Source of the DNA: CAYHIN01 sp964356705
GTDB taxonomy: Bacteria > Patescibacteriota > Microgenomatia > CAZETR01 > Amesbacteraceae
Reading direction: 5' to 3'
DNA length: 64,000 nucleotides
NCBI GenBank assembly: GCA_964356705.1
Contig: CAYHIN010000001.1
Span: forward strand, 8,048 to 72,047
The notes beneath the pieces are model-generated. The model had not been told where the DNA came from, did not search any database, and saw only the letters and a list, made by a program, of their open reading frames with translations. A program made the position numbers and the translations under genes. This document shows positions 50,868-57,896 of the stretch, one piece after another. Each line of letters starts with the position of its first letter. The stretch's first letter is position 1.

Positions 50868-51549
50868 CTACTATCTCCTTTCTCTCTTCATAAACCAGCT
50901 CTTTCCCAAGTACAGCTCTTTCCATTACTTCAAAGCTGGCAAACACATGCGGCAGCTTGCGATAATCAGTCTCAGTCATCCAGATATTCTCTCCATCTTC
51001 CATTTTCTCAATCAGTTCACCTTTCACATTATCTACTCGATATATCCAAAAGTATTTGTCTTCCAAAAATTTTTCCTCTTTATTAAACACATGATAATGA
51101 ACGATCATTTTCAAGCTAAATTCTCCTGTCAGTCCAGTTTCTTCCATCAGTTCTCGTCTGGCACATTCCTCAGGCGTCTCGCCCCATCTTATTTTGCCAC
51201 TCTGGCTGCCACACCAGCCAAAATATGGGTCCTTAGACCTCCTGTGGATCAAATATTCCAACTTGCCATCCACGACCCGCACCGGATGCAAAGCGATCAA
51301 GATTTTAGCCTGCTTCTCAATCTTCAAAGCATCTGTATCCAGCCGACTAGCAAATTCCTTCCCTTCGTCGGTCAAAAAATATTTATTGCCATCTTTTCGT
51401 ACCAATCCTTCTTCCACCAGTCGGTTTATATGAAACGTAAAATGATCATTGGTCACATCGACTTTTTTCAAGTCGCGAAATCTGGCCCCAGGCTTAAACA
51501 GCAGTTCTCGCAGGATCGATATCTGAAAGTCATGAATCTTGAGTTCCAT
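50857..51549 (-). CDS. Nudix hydrolase with N-terminal winged-helix domain
   Basis: 230 residues. Residues 1-75 look like a winged helix ('HFTFHINRLVEEGLVRKDGN'). Residues 80-215 are Nudix; the box 'GETPEECARRELMEETGL' is complete (G-x5-E-x7-REUxEExGU). Such fusions are often regulators sensing nucleotide-sugar or ADP-ribose compounds, or the wHTH may only aid binding. TAAAAA ends 7 nt before ATG 51549. Confidence 0.9.
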   Translation of the reverse strand: MELKIHDFQISILRELLFKPGARFRDLKKVDVTNDHFTFHINRLVEEGLVRKDGNKYFLTDEGKEFASRLDTDALKIEKQAKILIALHPVRVVDGKLEYLIHRRSKDPYFGWCGSQSGKIRWGETPEECARRELMEETGLTGEFSLKMIVHYHVFNKEEKFLEDKYFWIYRVDNVKGELIEKMEDGENIWMTETDYRKLPHVFASFEVMERAVLGKELVYEERKEIVDEY

Positions 51550-51643
51550 GTCCCTATTTTTACCATGTCAGTGATTCAAATCTAGTAAACCCAACTTCAC
51601 CAAAAACACCCTTTACTAAATTGGTTATGATGTAATCCCGAAT

Positions 51644-51847
51644 ATGAAAACCAAAAAGTTTAAAACTATACCAAAATTCAAAAATGAAGATGATGAACGC
51701 GCCTTCTGGGATAGAGTAGACTCTTCAGATTATTTTGACTGGTCAAAAGGTCATCGTGTCAAGTTTCCCAATCTCAAGCTCTCCACCGAGACCAAAGTGT
51801 TACAATCCCAAAGTCATGGAAGTTCCCTCGTCATACGAAGCAGATGA
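51644..51847 (+). CDS. CopG/BrnA-type antitoxin, truncated
   Basis: 67 residues. 'KKFKTIPKFKNEDDERAFWD' and 'DYFDWSKGHRVKFPNLKLST' match the CopG-antitoxin family (BrnA-like). After 'NLKLSTETKV' the usual ribbon-helix-helix DNA-binding part is missing and the frame ends in unrelated residues. No BrnT-like toxin gene is adjacent. Probably a decayed antitoxin. TGTAAT ends 7 nt before the ATG. Confidence 0.75.
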   Translation: MKTKKFKTIPKFKNEDDERAFWDRVDSSDYFDWSKGHRVKFPNLKLSTETKVLQSQSHGSSLVIRSR

Positions 51848-52067
51848 ACCAATCATTCCAGAGTTTGTTCGCAGGCCAAAGAGAGGAGACAGGGCTATTG
51901 TCGACCTGGGTTGGCGTCACAGTGACCTCTCTCCAGCCTTAGACACGTTCCCAATAACGGAAGCTAGGGATGGTCGAGTCGTTTTAGGCCTAGGCGTAGG
52001 CTGCACACTTACAGTTGGTGAAGAAGGAGTAGAGATCGTAATCAAGGCCGCAGGCGCTAAAAAATGA
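51816..52067 (+). CDS. Hypothetical protein, 83 residues
   Basis: Not recognised. Start at ATG 51816, 9 nt after a TACAAT (51801-51806) lying inside the antitoxin gene; an in-frame ATG at 51735 would overlap that gene more. Acidic N-terminus, then 'GDRAIVDLGWRHSDLSPAL' and a Gly/Val-rich end. Overlaps the truncated antitoxin by 32 nt. Confidence 0.55.
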   Translation: MEVPSSYEADEPIIPEFVRRPKRGDRAIVDLGWRHSDLSPALDTFPITEARDGRVVLGLGVGCTLTVGEEGVEIVIKAAGAKK

Positions 52068-52083
52068 ATGTTAAAATCTGCTC

Positions 52084-52419
52084 ATGCTGATCTTTCTGAC
52101 TTCTCATGCTACCCCAGATCAAATCTCCCAAGCCGCACTCGATTTAGACGGTTACGTAAAATTCGTTGTCGATCTCAATCGTGAGGTTATGACCATCGGA
52201 GGCACGCGCCATATGGATGGGGAACAGCTCCTACTTCAGGACGGCAGCCACCAGTCAGATCTTTGGGGCGGGGGAGTAGATCTTGAGACAAAACAGATTG
52301 ATTTTGAATCCATGATCAATATTCGTCCCACTCAAAATAATCCCAGCCGTGAAGTTTTGGATACCGGACTTCGCTCTCAAATTCAAGAAGTTATTTCTCA
52401 ATTGTTCATCAAGCTGTGA
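52084..52419 (+). CDS. DUF5674-family protein
   Basis: 111 residues. 'YVKFVVDLNREVMTIGGTRH', 'DGEQLLLQDGSHQSDLWGGG' and 'SMINIRPTQNNPSREV' match the DUF5674 family, small proteins common in CPR and cyanobacteria. Function unknown. TAAAAT at 52072-52077 ends 6 nt before the ATG. The stop overlaps the next start as GTGA. Confidence 0.8.
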   Translation: MLIFLTSHATPDQISQAALDLDGYVKFVVDLNREVMTIGGTRHMDGEQLLLQDGSHQSDLWGGGVDLETKQIDFESMINIRPTQNNPSREVLDTGLRSQIQEVISQLFIKL

Positions 52420-52685
52420 CGCCCCGAGACTTGATCTTGAATATTGCAGTCAATCTCAGCCGCATCGGTCGATTTATCTACGAAAATCGGTTGTCACGGG
52501 TCCAACAATTTGCAGCTGAAGCCAATCTTGAGCTTAAGCTTCTTAAATCACATAAGCTACCTAAGCCACTTAATTTTCCTATCTCCCAGTCTCAAAAGCT
52601 ACTTAACCAGATGTCTAATCCAAATCCTGAAGACTTCTTTACCTACGCCTCTATCCTCACCCACCGCTCCAAACTAGCTGTCTAG
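52416..52685 (+). CDS. Hypothetical protein, 89 residues
   Basis: Not recognised. GTG start overlapping the DUF5674 stop by 4 nt, so probably co-translated. Basic, helical N-terminus ('NLSRIGRFIYENRLSRVQQF'), a middle 'KLPKPLNFPISQSQKLL' that looks repeat-derived, and 'DFFTYASILTHRSKLAV' at the end. Function unknown. Confidence 0.58.
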   Translation: MTPRDLILNIAVNLSRIGRFIYENRLSRVQQFAAEANLELKLLKSHKLPKPLNFPISQSQKLLNQMSNPNPEDFFTYASILTHRSKLAV

Positions 52686-52701
52686 TGCTACAATTCAGAA
52701 A

Positions 52702-52944
52702 ATGACCAGAGGCGAGAGATATGTAGAAAGAGTTAAATTTCATCTCCCTCCGGACGAGGCTCTAGAATTAGTGCTTTCCACCAAACCAACAGATATTGGT
52801 GAGACCAACGGCCGAAGGCCTCACCAAAGTTATATCGATGAGATCGCTTTCCATAACCTTAGTGAAAACTCTGAGGTTCAAGAACGCCTTAATGAAATCA
52901 AAGCTGCTCTAAGCAAGAAAAGAAGACCAAAAAGACGTTCATAA
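52702..52944 (+). CDS. Small basic hypothetical protein
   Basis: 80 residues, basic C-terminus (SKKRRPKRRS) that could bind nucleic acid. TACAAT at 52689-52694 ends 7 nt before the ATG. Not recognised; could be an antitoxin-like or nucleoid protein, without direct support. Confidence 0.58.
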   Translation: MTRGERYVERVKFHLPPDEALELVLSTKPTDIGETNGRRPHQSYIDEIAFHNLSENSEVQERLNEIKAALSKKRRPKRRS

Positions 52945-52959
52945 TGTTAAAATCGCCCC

Positions 52960-53571
52960 ATGAGTCTTCCTTTCGCGTCCGAATCAGAGCGAGTCGTATA
53001 TCAGGGACTAATAGTTGAAGTCGTCCAGCAAAAAATGCGGGAAGGGGATAAGGAAAAAACCTATGAATTCGCCCGTAGATCTCCCGGCACCCGACTAATT
53101 GTCGTCAAAGATAATCAAATCCTTTTGACCAAAGAATACCGCCCAGAGCTCAAGTCTTGGGATTTCCGTCTCCCTGGAGGCAAAGTGTTTGATTCGTTGG
53201 CTGAATACAATTCATTTCTCGCCACAGGCCAAGATATTTTGGTTCCTGCCAAAGAGGGCGCAATCCGCGAAGCTCGAGAGGAAGTAGGTATTCAGCCTTC
53301 AAATATCGTTCACTTTGCTACTTCCCCCTGTGGCGCCACCATGCGCTGGGACCTGTTTTATTTTGTTATAAACAAGTTTGAGGCTAACCCTAGTCAAAAC
53401 CTAGGCCAAGGTGAAAACATTGAGACCAATTGGGGTAGCTTTGAAGAAGCCAAAAACATGGCCCTTTCAGATCAGATGTCCGAGGATCGTAGCGCAGCCG
53501 TTTTGCTTAAGTACTTCCATTCTGTTCGCACCAAATCCAAACAAACACTTGCTAAGTTTGGTAAAATCTAG
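52960..53571 (+). CDS. Nudix hydrolase, ADP-ribose pyrophosphatase-like
   Basis: 203 residues. 'RLIVVKDNQILLTKEYRPEL' and 'WDFRLPGGKVF' lead into a Nudix box split by an insert of about 20 residues before 'EGAIREAREEVGIQ', the catalytic helix. C-terminal 'DRSAAVLLKYF' is usual for this subgroup. Probably hydrolyses an ADP-sugar. TAAAAT at 52948-52953 ends 6 nt before the ATG. Confidence 0.85.
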   Translation: MSLPFASESERVVYQGLIVEVVQQKMREGDKEKTYEFARRSPGTRLIVVKDNQILLTKEYRPELKSWDFRLPGGKVFDSLAEYNSFLATGQDILVPAKEGAIREAREEVGIQPSNIVHFATSPCGATMRWDLFYFVINKFEANPSQNLGQGENIETNWGSFEEAKNMALSDQMSEDRSAAVLLKYFHSVRTKSKQTLAKFGKI

Positions 53572-53573
53572 TC

Positions 53574-53756
53574 ATGACTTCCCGAATTACACCCAAAGAT
53601 ATAAAAACAAAACAAAAGGTAAAAATTCCTGGTCTAGGGGAGAGAGATGTGGAGTCGGACGCTCTATTGCTTAAGAAAGGTAACAAATCATTTAAAGACC
53701 TAATTAAATCAATAAAGCCGATCTTTCCAACCCCTGAGCAACATGTCGCAATCTAA
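53574..53756 (+). CDS. Putative antitoxin paired with a PIN toxin
   Basis: 60 residues, not matched to a family. It overlaps the PIN-domain gene by 14 nt, the usual arrangement of a VapB-like antitoxin before its toxin, and is of suitable size. Basic N-terminus, C-terminal 'SFKDLIKSIKPIFPTPEQH'. TAAAAT at 53562-53567 ends 6 nt before the ATG. The antitoxin role is inferred from position. Confidence 0.6.
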   Translation: MTSRITPKDIKTKQKVKIPGLGERDVESDALLLKKGNKSFKDLIKSIKPIFPTPEQHVAI

Positions 53757-54273
53757 AGATGAGGTTAAGAGCTACCTCCTGATAGACACTTGTGTAATAC
53801 AATACGTAGCCACGAAAGACGTCGACTTGGCCGTCAATGAATATTTACTTGAAATAAAAAGTCGGGGATTTGATTTTGTGATATCAGATATCTCTACATA
53901 CGAGTCGTTACAAGGGGTCAGTGCTCAAAAAGAAAATGAACTTTTATCCCTATTAAATTCTCTGGATAGATACCCCATAGATGCAAACACTCTGATTGCT
54001 GCAGCTCAAATAAAAACCTTATATGATCTAGAAAAAGTTCCTCAAAATCAGATCTCAGACGGCGACAAAATCATAGCTGCTACATCAATACTTACAGGCG
54101 CACCAATAGTTACATCCGACCTGAATGATTTTCCAAGGCCATATTTTGTCGAATTGGAAAGAAAAAACATAATATACAAGCATAAGAATGTCGACAGAAT
54201 GATTCCTATATACATTCTCTCTCCCAATATAGATGTTGTTAATCACAGATTCTCCATCAGACCAAAAACGTAA
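53743..54273 (+). CDS. PIN-domain ribonuclease (VapC-like toxin)
   Basis: 176 residues. PIN acidic residues: D in 'YLLIDTCVIQYVA', E in 'ISTYESLQG', D residues in 'ISDGDKIIAATSILTGAPIV' and 'TSDLNDFPRP'. VapC-type toxins cut tRNA or rRNA. The C-terminal 40 residues extend beyond the usual 130-140. Coupled to the putative antitoxin. A hydrolase remnant follows 3 nt later. Confidence 0.85.
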   Translation: MSQSKDEVKSYLLIDTCVIQYVATKDVDLAVNEYLLEIKSRGFDFVISDISTYESLQGVSAQKENELLSLLNSLDRYPIDANTLIAAAQIKTLYDLEKVPQNQISDGDKIIAATSILTGAPIVTSDLNDFPRPYFVELERKNIIYKHKNVDRMIPIYILSPNIDVVNHRFSIRPKT

Positions 54274-54276
54274 CTT

Positions 54277-54386
54277 ATGAATTTACTTCTTCTCCACGGC
54301 ACAGGCGGAAGGCCAGATATGCGGCTTCCATGGCTCAAACTCATTCAAAAAACCACTCTACGAGTTTCCACTCCTTCTCGATCTGT
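54277..54386 (+). pseudogene. 5' remnant of an alpha/beta hydrolase (RBBP9/YdeN-like) gene
   Basis: From ATG 54277 the frame reads 'MNLLLLHGTGGRPDMRLPWL' then KLI, the typical start of RBBP9-type hydrolases. Family resemblance ends near 54350, and the region from 54387 is the coding end of the M23 peptidase on the other strand. The rest of the gene is gone. It begins 3 nt after the PIN gene, so it may once have been its operon partner. Confidence 0.6.
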
Positions 54387-55067
54387 TTACCTCAGCCCCA
54401 AAATCGGTGCAGGATTGATAGTTCTACCCGCTTCACGTACCTCAAAGTGCAAATGGGGTCCAGTAGAGCGGCCAGTAGATCCGACCAGTCCCAAGACAGT
54501 GTCCATTTTCACCGGCTGTCCTTCAGATACCATGATGGCAGACATGTGGGCATACAGAGTTTCGTATCCATTGGTGTGAGCGACTATCACGTTGTTTCCA
54601 TATCCACCCCAGCCCTTTTCGACGACAGTCACCAGTCCTACCATAGCGGGGTAAATCTCAGTTCCTATGGGAGCCGCCATGTCCACACCAGAGTGGAAAG
54701 ACCAGTATTTTTGGGTCAGTCTAAACTCCTTTACAGGCAACTGTACGGACTGATCCGTGACCAGATGGACCTCTCCTTCAGGGGCCACAGCCACGCCGTA
54801 GCTACCTCCGGTGTCTTCGGCAAAGGAAGGCAAGGGTCCGACCACAACCGATCCTAGGACCAAGATGGCGATATTTATGCCTACAATCGTGCGCAATTTT
54901 GCATGTGAGGCCAAAGGTCTCAAGGCAAAGCTCAGGGGGTTACTCTTTCCACAGGCCACGGCAAAGCGGATCGCGTGCCAGGCAATTTCCTTCAAGAGTA
55001 GGGGAGTGTGGATTTTTTTGATCCACCCCTCGGCTCTTTCAAAAACGGCTGTTTTCCAATTAGTCAT
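54387..55067 (-). CDS. M23-family metallopeptidase (LytM-like), membrane-anchored
   Basis: 226 residues from ATG 55067. An upstream in-frame TTG (55160) is rejected because TTGACA and TATACT of a good promoter lie in that stretch. One membrane helix (about 56-75). The domain has a full zinc site: H and D in 'FHSGVDMAAP', 'TLYAHMSAIMV', and 'STGPHLHFEVREAG'. It cuts peptide cross-links of peptidoglycan. The leader contains a hairpin and a tiny ORF. Unlike the M23-like end of the 1279-residue protein, this one keeps all ligands. Confidence 0.93.
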   Translation of the reverse strand: MTNWKTAVFERAEGWIKKIHTPLLLKEIAWHAIRFAVACGKSNPLSFALRPLASHAKLRTIVGINIAILVLGSVVVGPLPSFAEDTGGSYGVAVAPEGEVHLVTDQSVQLPVKEFRLTQKYWSFHSGVDMAAPIGTEIYPAMVGLVTVVEKGWGGYGNNVIVAHTNGYETLYAHMSAIMVSEGQPVKMDTVLGLVGSTGRSTGPHLHFEVREAGRTINPAPILGLR

Positions 55068-55099
55068 ATTAATATGTTCTCGGGTTTCCCCTCGTCCAT
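55064..55099 (-). CDS. Possible leader peptide before the M23 gene
   Basis: ATG 55099 opens an 11-residue frame, MDEGKPENILI, whose TGA (55066-55064) overlaps the M23 ATG as ATGA. It begins right after a hairpin with a T-run. Could couple translation or be chance; too short to judge by composition. Confidence 0.35.
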   Translation of the reverse strand: MDEGKPENILI

Positions 55100-55160
55100 A
55101 AAAAAATCTGCTCACGCAGATAACTGCTCGCAGTATAGCCCAAAAGAGGGAGTTTGTCAA
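55099..55160 (-). promoter_or_regulatory. M23 promoter and 5' hairpin
   Basis: Minus strand: TTGACA (55160-55155), 17 bases, TATACT (55137-55132); start near 55125. Immediately after, ATCTGC-GTGA-GCAGAT (55121-55106) forms a perfect 6-bp hairpin followed by seven Ts, resembling a small terminator at the very 5' end. Confidence 0.65.
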
Positions 55161-55190
55161 TGTAAACCGAAGCGAACCCGAAGCAGGGGA

Positions 55191-55484
55191 TTAGACCCAG
55201 ATCTTGTACCAATCTTTATAAGAAATTCCATGATTCATTCCACCAAAACATAATGCCAATAGAAAATAAAATACATTATCAGAAATTTTCACGCGATACC
55301 TGAAAATAACCAGTACTATAGCCAAAATCACAAACAGCATCCAATGGTGCAATGTCAAGGTTTTGCCGCCAAAATCGATCCTTAAATTAGGTATTATCCC
55401 GGACAATCCTTCCGCGCGTCCCCACAACAACTCCGACAGTCCAAATCCGACCCCATACCCTACTAAACTAAGCGGCAGTTTCAT
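55191..55484 (-). CDS. Small membrane protein downstream of tRNA-Cys
   Basis: 97 residues with three hydrophobic segments (about 4-20, 46-64, 70-84) and 'GGMNHGISYKDWYKIWV' at the end. Its ATG is 3 nt after the 3' end of tRNA-Cys on the same strand, so both are likely on one transcript and tRNA 3' processing would leave a nearly leaderless mRNA. Function unknown. Confidence 0.7.
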   Translation of the reverse strand: MKLPLSLVGYGVGFGLSELLWGRAEGLSGIIPNLRIDFGGKTLTLHHWMLFVILAIVLVIFRYRVKISDNVFYFLLALCFGGMNHGISYKDWYKIWV

Positions 55485-55487
55485 CTG

Positions 55488-55558
55488 AGACCCGGATGGG
55501 AGTCGAACCCATTTATACGGTTTTGCAGACCGCTCTCTGACCGATCGAGCACCGGGTC
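55488..55558 (-). tRNA. tRNA-Cys (anticodon GCA)
   Basis: 71 nt on the minus strand. The 7-bp acceptor stem GACCCGG/CCGGGTC, the anticodon loop CTGCAAA with GCA at 55526-55524, and the T-loop GGTTCGACTCC are all present. Discriminator base is U73, as expected for Cys. CCA is not encoded. No intron. Confidence 0.96.
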
Positions 55559-55576
55559 AAACTTCCTAATTCTATC

Positions 55577-56347
55577 ATGCTGTCGAAGCTAACATTGTGC
55601 TTGAAATTCGGTAAAGTTTCGGTATACAATTATTTGGTGCACACAGATCCTCGGGGCGGACACAATCGCAAGAGTATAAACAAGGATTTCTTTAAGACAT
55701 GGTCTCCAAATATGGCTTATGTTTTAGGGTTGATTTGTGCCGACGGAGCCGTGGAAGACGTCCGTAAGTCCTCTCGAACGTGTTATTTTCAGATTACTAG
55801 CACGGACCTATTCTTTCTGTTCAACGTTAGGAAGTCTTTGGGCTCCAGCCACAACATCTACTTAAAAGAATTACGAACCGTTCAAATCAGAGGCGGAAAG
55901 ACATATATCCCCTCCAGCTGCTATTCACTCCGAGTAGGCTGCAAATCTATGGTTCAGGATCTAATAAATCTCGGGGTTACTCCTCGCAAGTCCTTAAGGC
56001 TACAACTTCCAAAGATCCCGGATATTTATTTTCCTCATTTCTTGCGAGGCTATTTCGACGGCGATGGATGTGTAAATATCAGTAAGAAAATCAGAGCAAG
56101 GAAACAGTTTCTAAATTTAATTTTCACTAGCGGTTGCAAGGAATTCTTAGAAAAACTCTCAATGAAGCTCGAAAACATGGGTAAATCCACTCGTGTCTAC
56201 AGAAATGGTAGTGCTTATCGATTAAGCTACAAGGGTCAGCGAGCTATCAACGTTTTGTCTTTTATGTATAAAGATCTTGCGGAGTATTTATTCATGATCC
56301 GAAAATTCGACAGATTCTCCAGCTACCTAAATATGTATCCGACTTGA
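55577..56347 (+). CDS. Free-standing LAGLIDADG homing endonuclease
   Basis: 256 residues with both motifs of a single-chain enzyme: 'MAYVLGLICADGAVE' (acid D56) and 'HFLRGYFDGDGCVNIS' (acid near D163). These endonucleases cut long specific DNA sites and promote their own copying. Here it is neither in a visible intron nor in an intein, and starts 18 nt from the 5' end of tRNA-Cys in divergent orientation. Target unknown. Confidence 0.93.
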   Translation: MLSKLTLCLKFGKVSVYNYLVHTDPRGGHNRKSINKDFFKTWSPNMAYVLGLICADGAVEDVRKSSRTCYFQITSTDLFFLFNVRKSLGSSHNIYLKELRTVQIRGGKTYIPSSCYSLRVGCKSMVQDLINLGVTPRKSLRLQLPKIPDIYFPHFLRGYFDGDGCVNISKKIRARKQFLNLIFTSGCKEFLEKLSMKLENMGKSTRVYRNGSAYRLSYKGQRAINVLSFMYKDLAEYLFMIRKFDRFSSYLNMYPT

Positions 56348-56379
56348 ATCCTGAGGCCCCAGACTCTATAGTTTGACCT

Positions 56380-57288
56380 GTGTTCAACAAAAAGGTCATC
56401 TCATTTATCTTGATCGTCATTGGCGTTCTCATTGTTGTGGGCTTTTCCCTTTTCAGCTACCTCCAGAGACGTGACCCAGCCGCAGGTCTCAAGGTGGAGA
56501 CAAATGTCCCTGCCATCGTCTTTGTGGACAAAAACCAGGTAGGTAGGACTCCCCTGGATAAAATATTTACTCAAGGCGAGGTGACGGTCAAGCTCATCCC
56601 AGATTCCACTTCCTCAGCCCTAGCCTCATTTCAGACCAAAGTCCAACTGACCAACAAGACTTATACTCTCATCCATCGTGACTTTGCGGCCACCGAGTCC
56701 GACTCAGCAGGTGACATTATCAGCGTCCACACCTCAGAGGACAAAAAAACTAGCCTGACAGTCCTGAGTACCTATCCAGATCGCGCGTCCGTGACAGTCG
56801 ACGGCCAGCCCCAAGGTAACACTCCCCTAGTCTTGCCCCAGATTGCCGCAGGCGATCACACTATTGTCGTCACTTCTCCCGGGTTCAAGCCTAGAACCGT
56901 GGTTGCCAAAGCCATAGAGGGCTTCCGGCTCCAGGTCTCAGTCAAGCTAGCCTCGGATACGGCCAGTACTCCTACACCCACAGCCACCTCTTCCGCCTCG
57001 ATCTCAGGCACCCCTGCACCCACTATCAAAACTACACCTTCTCCCACTACTCAAAACGCACAACCCACCCCCCCTCAAAAGCCATATGTAAAGATCGGTT
57101 CTACTCCGACTGGGTTCTTGAGAGTCAGAAGCAGGCCTTCTTCAGCAGGAAGCGAGTTAGGTCAAGTCACTCCAGGAGAGATGTTCCCTCTTCTAGACTC
57201 CGAGTCTGGTTGGTATCTCATCACAGTCGACCTGGACGCCACCTCCTCCGGCTGGATCTCCTCCCAGTACGCCACCAAGTACGAATAA
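56380..57288 (+). CDS. Membrane-anchored PEGA and SH3-domain protein
   Basis: 302 residues from GTG 56380, 7 nt after TATAGT. One membrane helix (6-27). Two PEGA-type modules follow ('VFVDKNQVGRTPLDKIFTQG', 'TVDGQPQGNTPLVLPQIAAG'), a Thr/Pro linker (about 192-230), and a C-terminal bacterial SH3 domain ('GFLRVRSRPSSAGSELGQVT', 'SGWISSQYATKYE'). PEGA and SH3b modules occur on cell-wall-facing proteins. The 3' end is duplicated at about 57812. Confidence 0.88.
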   Translation: MFNKKVISFILIVIGVLIVVGFSLFSYLQRRDPAAGLKVETNVPAIVFVDKNQVGRTPLDKIFTQGEVTVKLIPDSTSSALASFQTKVQLTNKTYTLIHRDFAATESDSAGDIISVHTSEDKKTSLTVLSTYPDRASVTVDGQPQGNTPLVLPQIAAGDHTIVVTSPGFKPRTVVAKAIEGFRLQVSVKLASDTASTPTPTATSSASISGTPAPTIKTTPSPTTQNAQPTPPQKPYVKIGSTPTGFLRVRSRPSSAGSELGQVTPGEMFPLLDSESGWYLITVDLDATSSGWISSQYATKYE

Positions 57289-57290
57289 CC

Positions 57291-57560
57291 ATGACTAGTA
57301 TCAAACAACTCCAAAAGGATATTGAGGATATCAAGCGTCGAAACAGACAAGTGGAGAAAAACAAAGCCTGGGAGACCAGTGGATTCCGCAAGCTATTACT
57401 CATCATCTTTACCTATCTCACCATTGCCATTTATCTGAGGTTTATAAATGTCGATCGTCCCTGGATAAACGCCATCGTCCCCGCCATCGGCTTCTGGCTC
57501 TCCACCCTCTCCCTTCCATTCTTCAAATCCCTCTGGGAAAAGTACATCCACAAAGTCTGA
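57291..57560 (+). CDS. Small two-helix membrane protein
   Basis: 89 residues from ATG 57291, 2 nt after the previous stop, so co-transcribed. N-terminal basic coiled part ('KQLQKDIEDIKRRNRQVEKN') and two membrane helices (about 32-50 and 57-76). Function unknown. Confidence 0.7.
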   Translation: MTSIKQLQKDIEDIKRRNRQVEKNKAWETSGFRKLLLIIFTYLTIAIYLRFINVDRPWINAIVPAIGFWLSTLSLPFFKSLWEKYIHKV

Positions 57561-57588
57561 TTGACATCACTGGCCAGAATAATATAAT
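57561..57588 (+). promoter_or_regulatory. Consensus promoter with start codon at the transcription start
   Basis: TTGACA (57561-57566), 16 bases, TATAAT (57583-57588), then 7 nt to ATG 57596. The best example of the leaderless pattern because both boxes are perfect. Confidence 0.75.
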
Positions 57589-57595
57589 CCAGACA

Positions 57596-57799
57596 ATGAC
57601 TATAAGAGAATGGGAACACATCTTCCCCCACGACATCGGAGCTCCCCATCCAGTGATCACTGAGATTCCTGATCTAGGACGCATCTTTGATCACGACATA
57701 GGTGCAAGTGTGCCAACAAGTCTGACTCACGAACCACAGGCTGTGGCTCAGCCAGCCAAGCCAGTTCGAAAGTCAGAACCAGATCTCAAAACACAATGA
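57596..57799 (+). CDS. Small hypothetical protein with repeated HDIGA motif
   Basis: 67 residues; the motif HDIGA occurs twice ('FPHDIGAPHPV', 'FDHDIGASVPT'). C-terminus Pro/Lys-rich and probably disordered. Preceded by the perfect promoter at 57561. Function unknown; the promoter supports that it is real. Confidence 0.6.
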   Translation: MTIREWEHIFPHDIGAPHPVITEIPDLGRIFDHDIGASVPTSLTHEPQAVAQPAKPVRKSEPDLKTQ

Positions 57800-57811
57800 T
57801 GTCAGTTTCTA

Positions 57812-57850
57812 GCCGGATCTCCTCTCAATACGCCACCAAGTACGAGTAGC
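57812..57850 (+). repeat. Duplicated 3' end of the PEGA-SH3 gene
   Basis: Reads 'SSRISSQYATKYE' and stop, matching the last residues of the 56380 gene (57249-57288) with few base differences and a 3-base gap. A gene fragment left by duplication or recombination. Confidence 0.7.
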
Positions 57851-57896
57851 TTAAAAAGCCACCTGGATCCAAGTCCCAATACCCGCAATTTCAGCC

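Noticed and set aside
55068..55160. N-terminal extension of the M23 peptidase from a TTG start
   Set aside because: This stretch contains a consensus promoter, a hairpin and a tiny ORF; the peptide is not conserved-looking.
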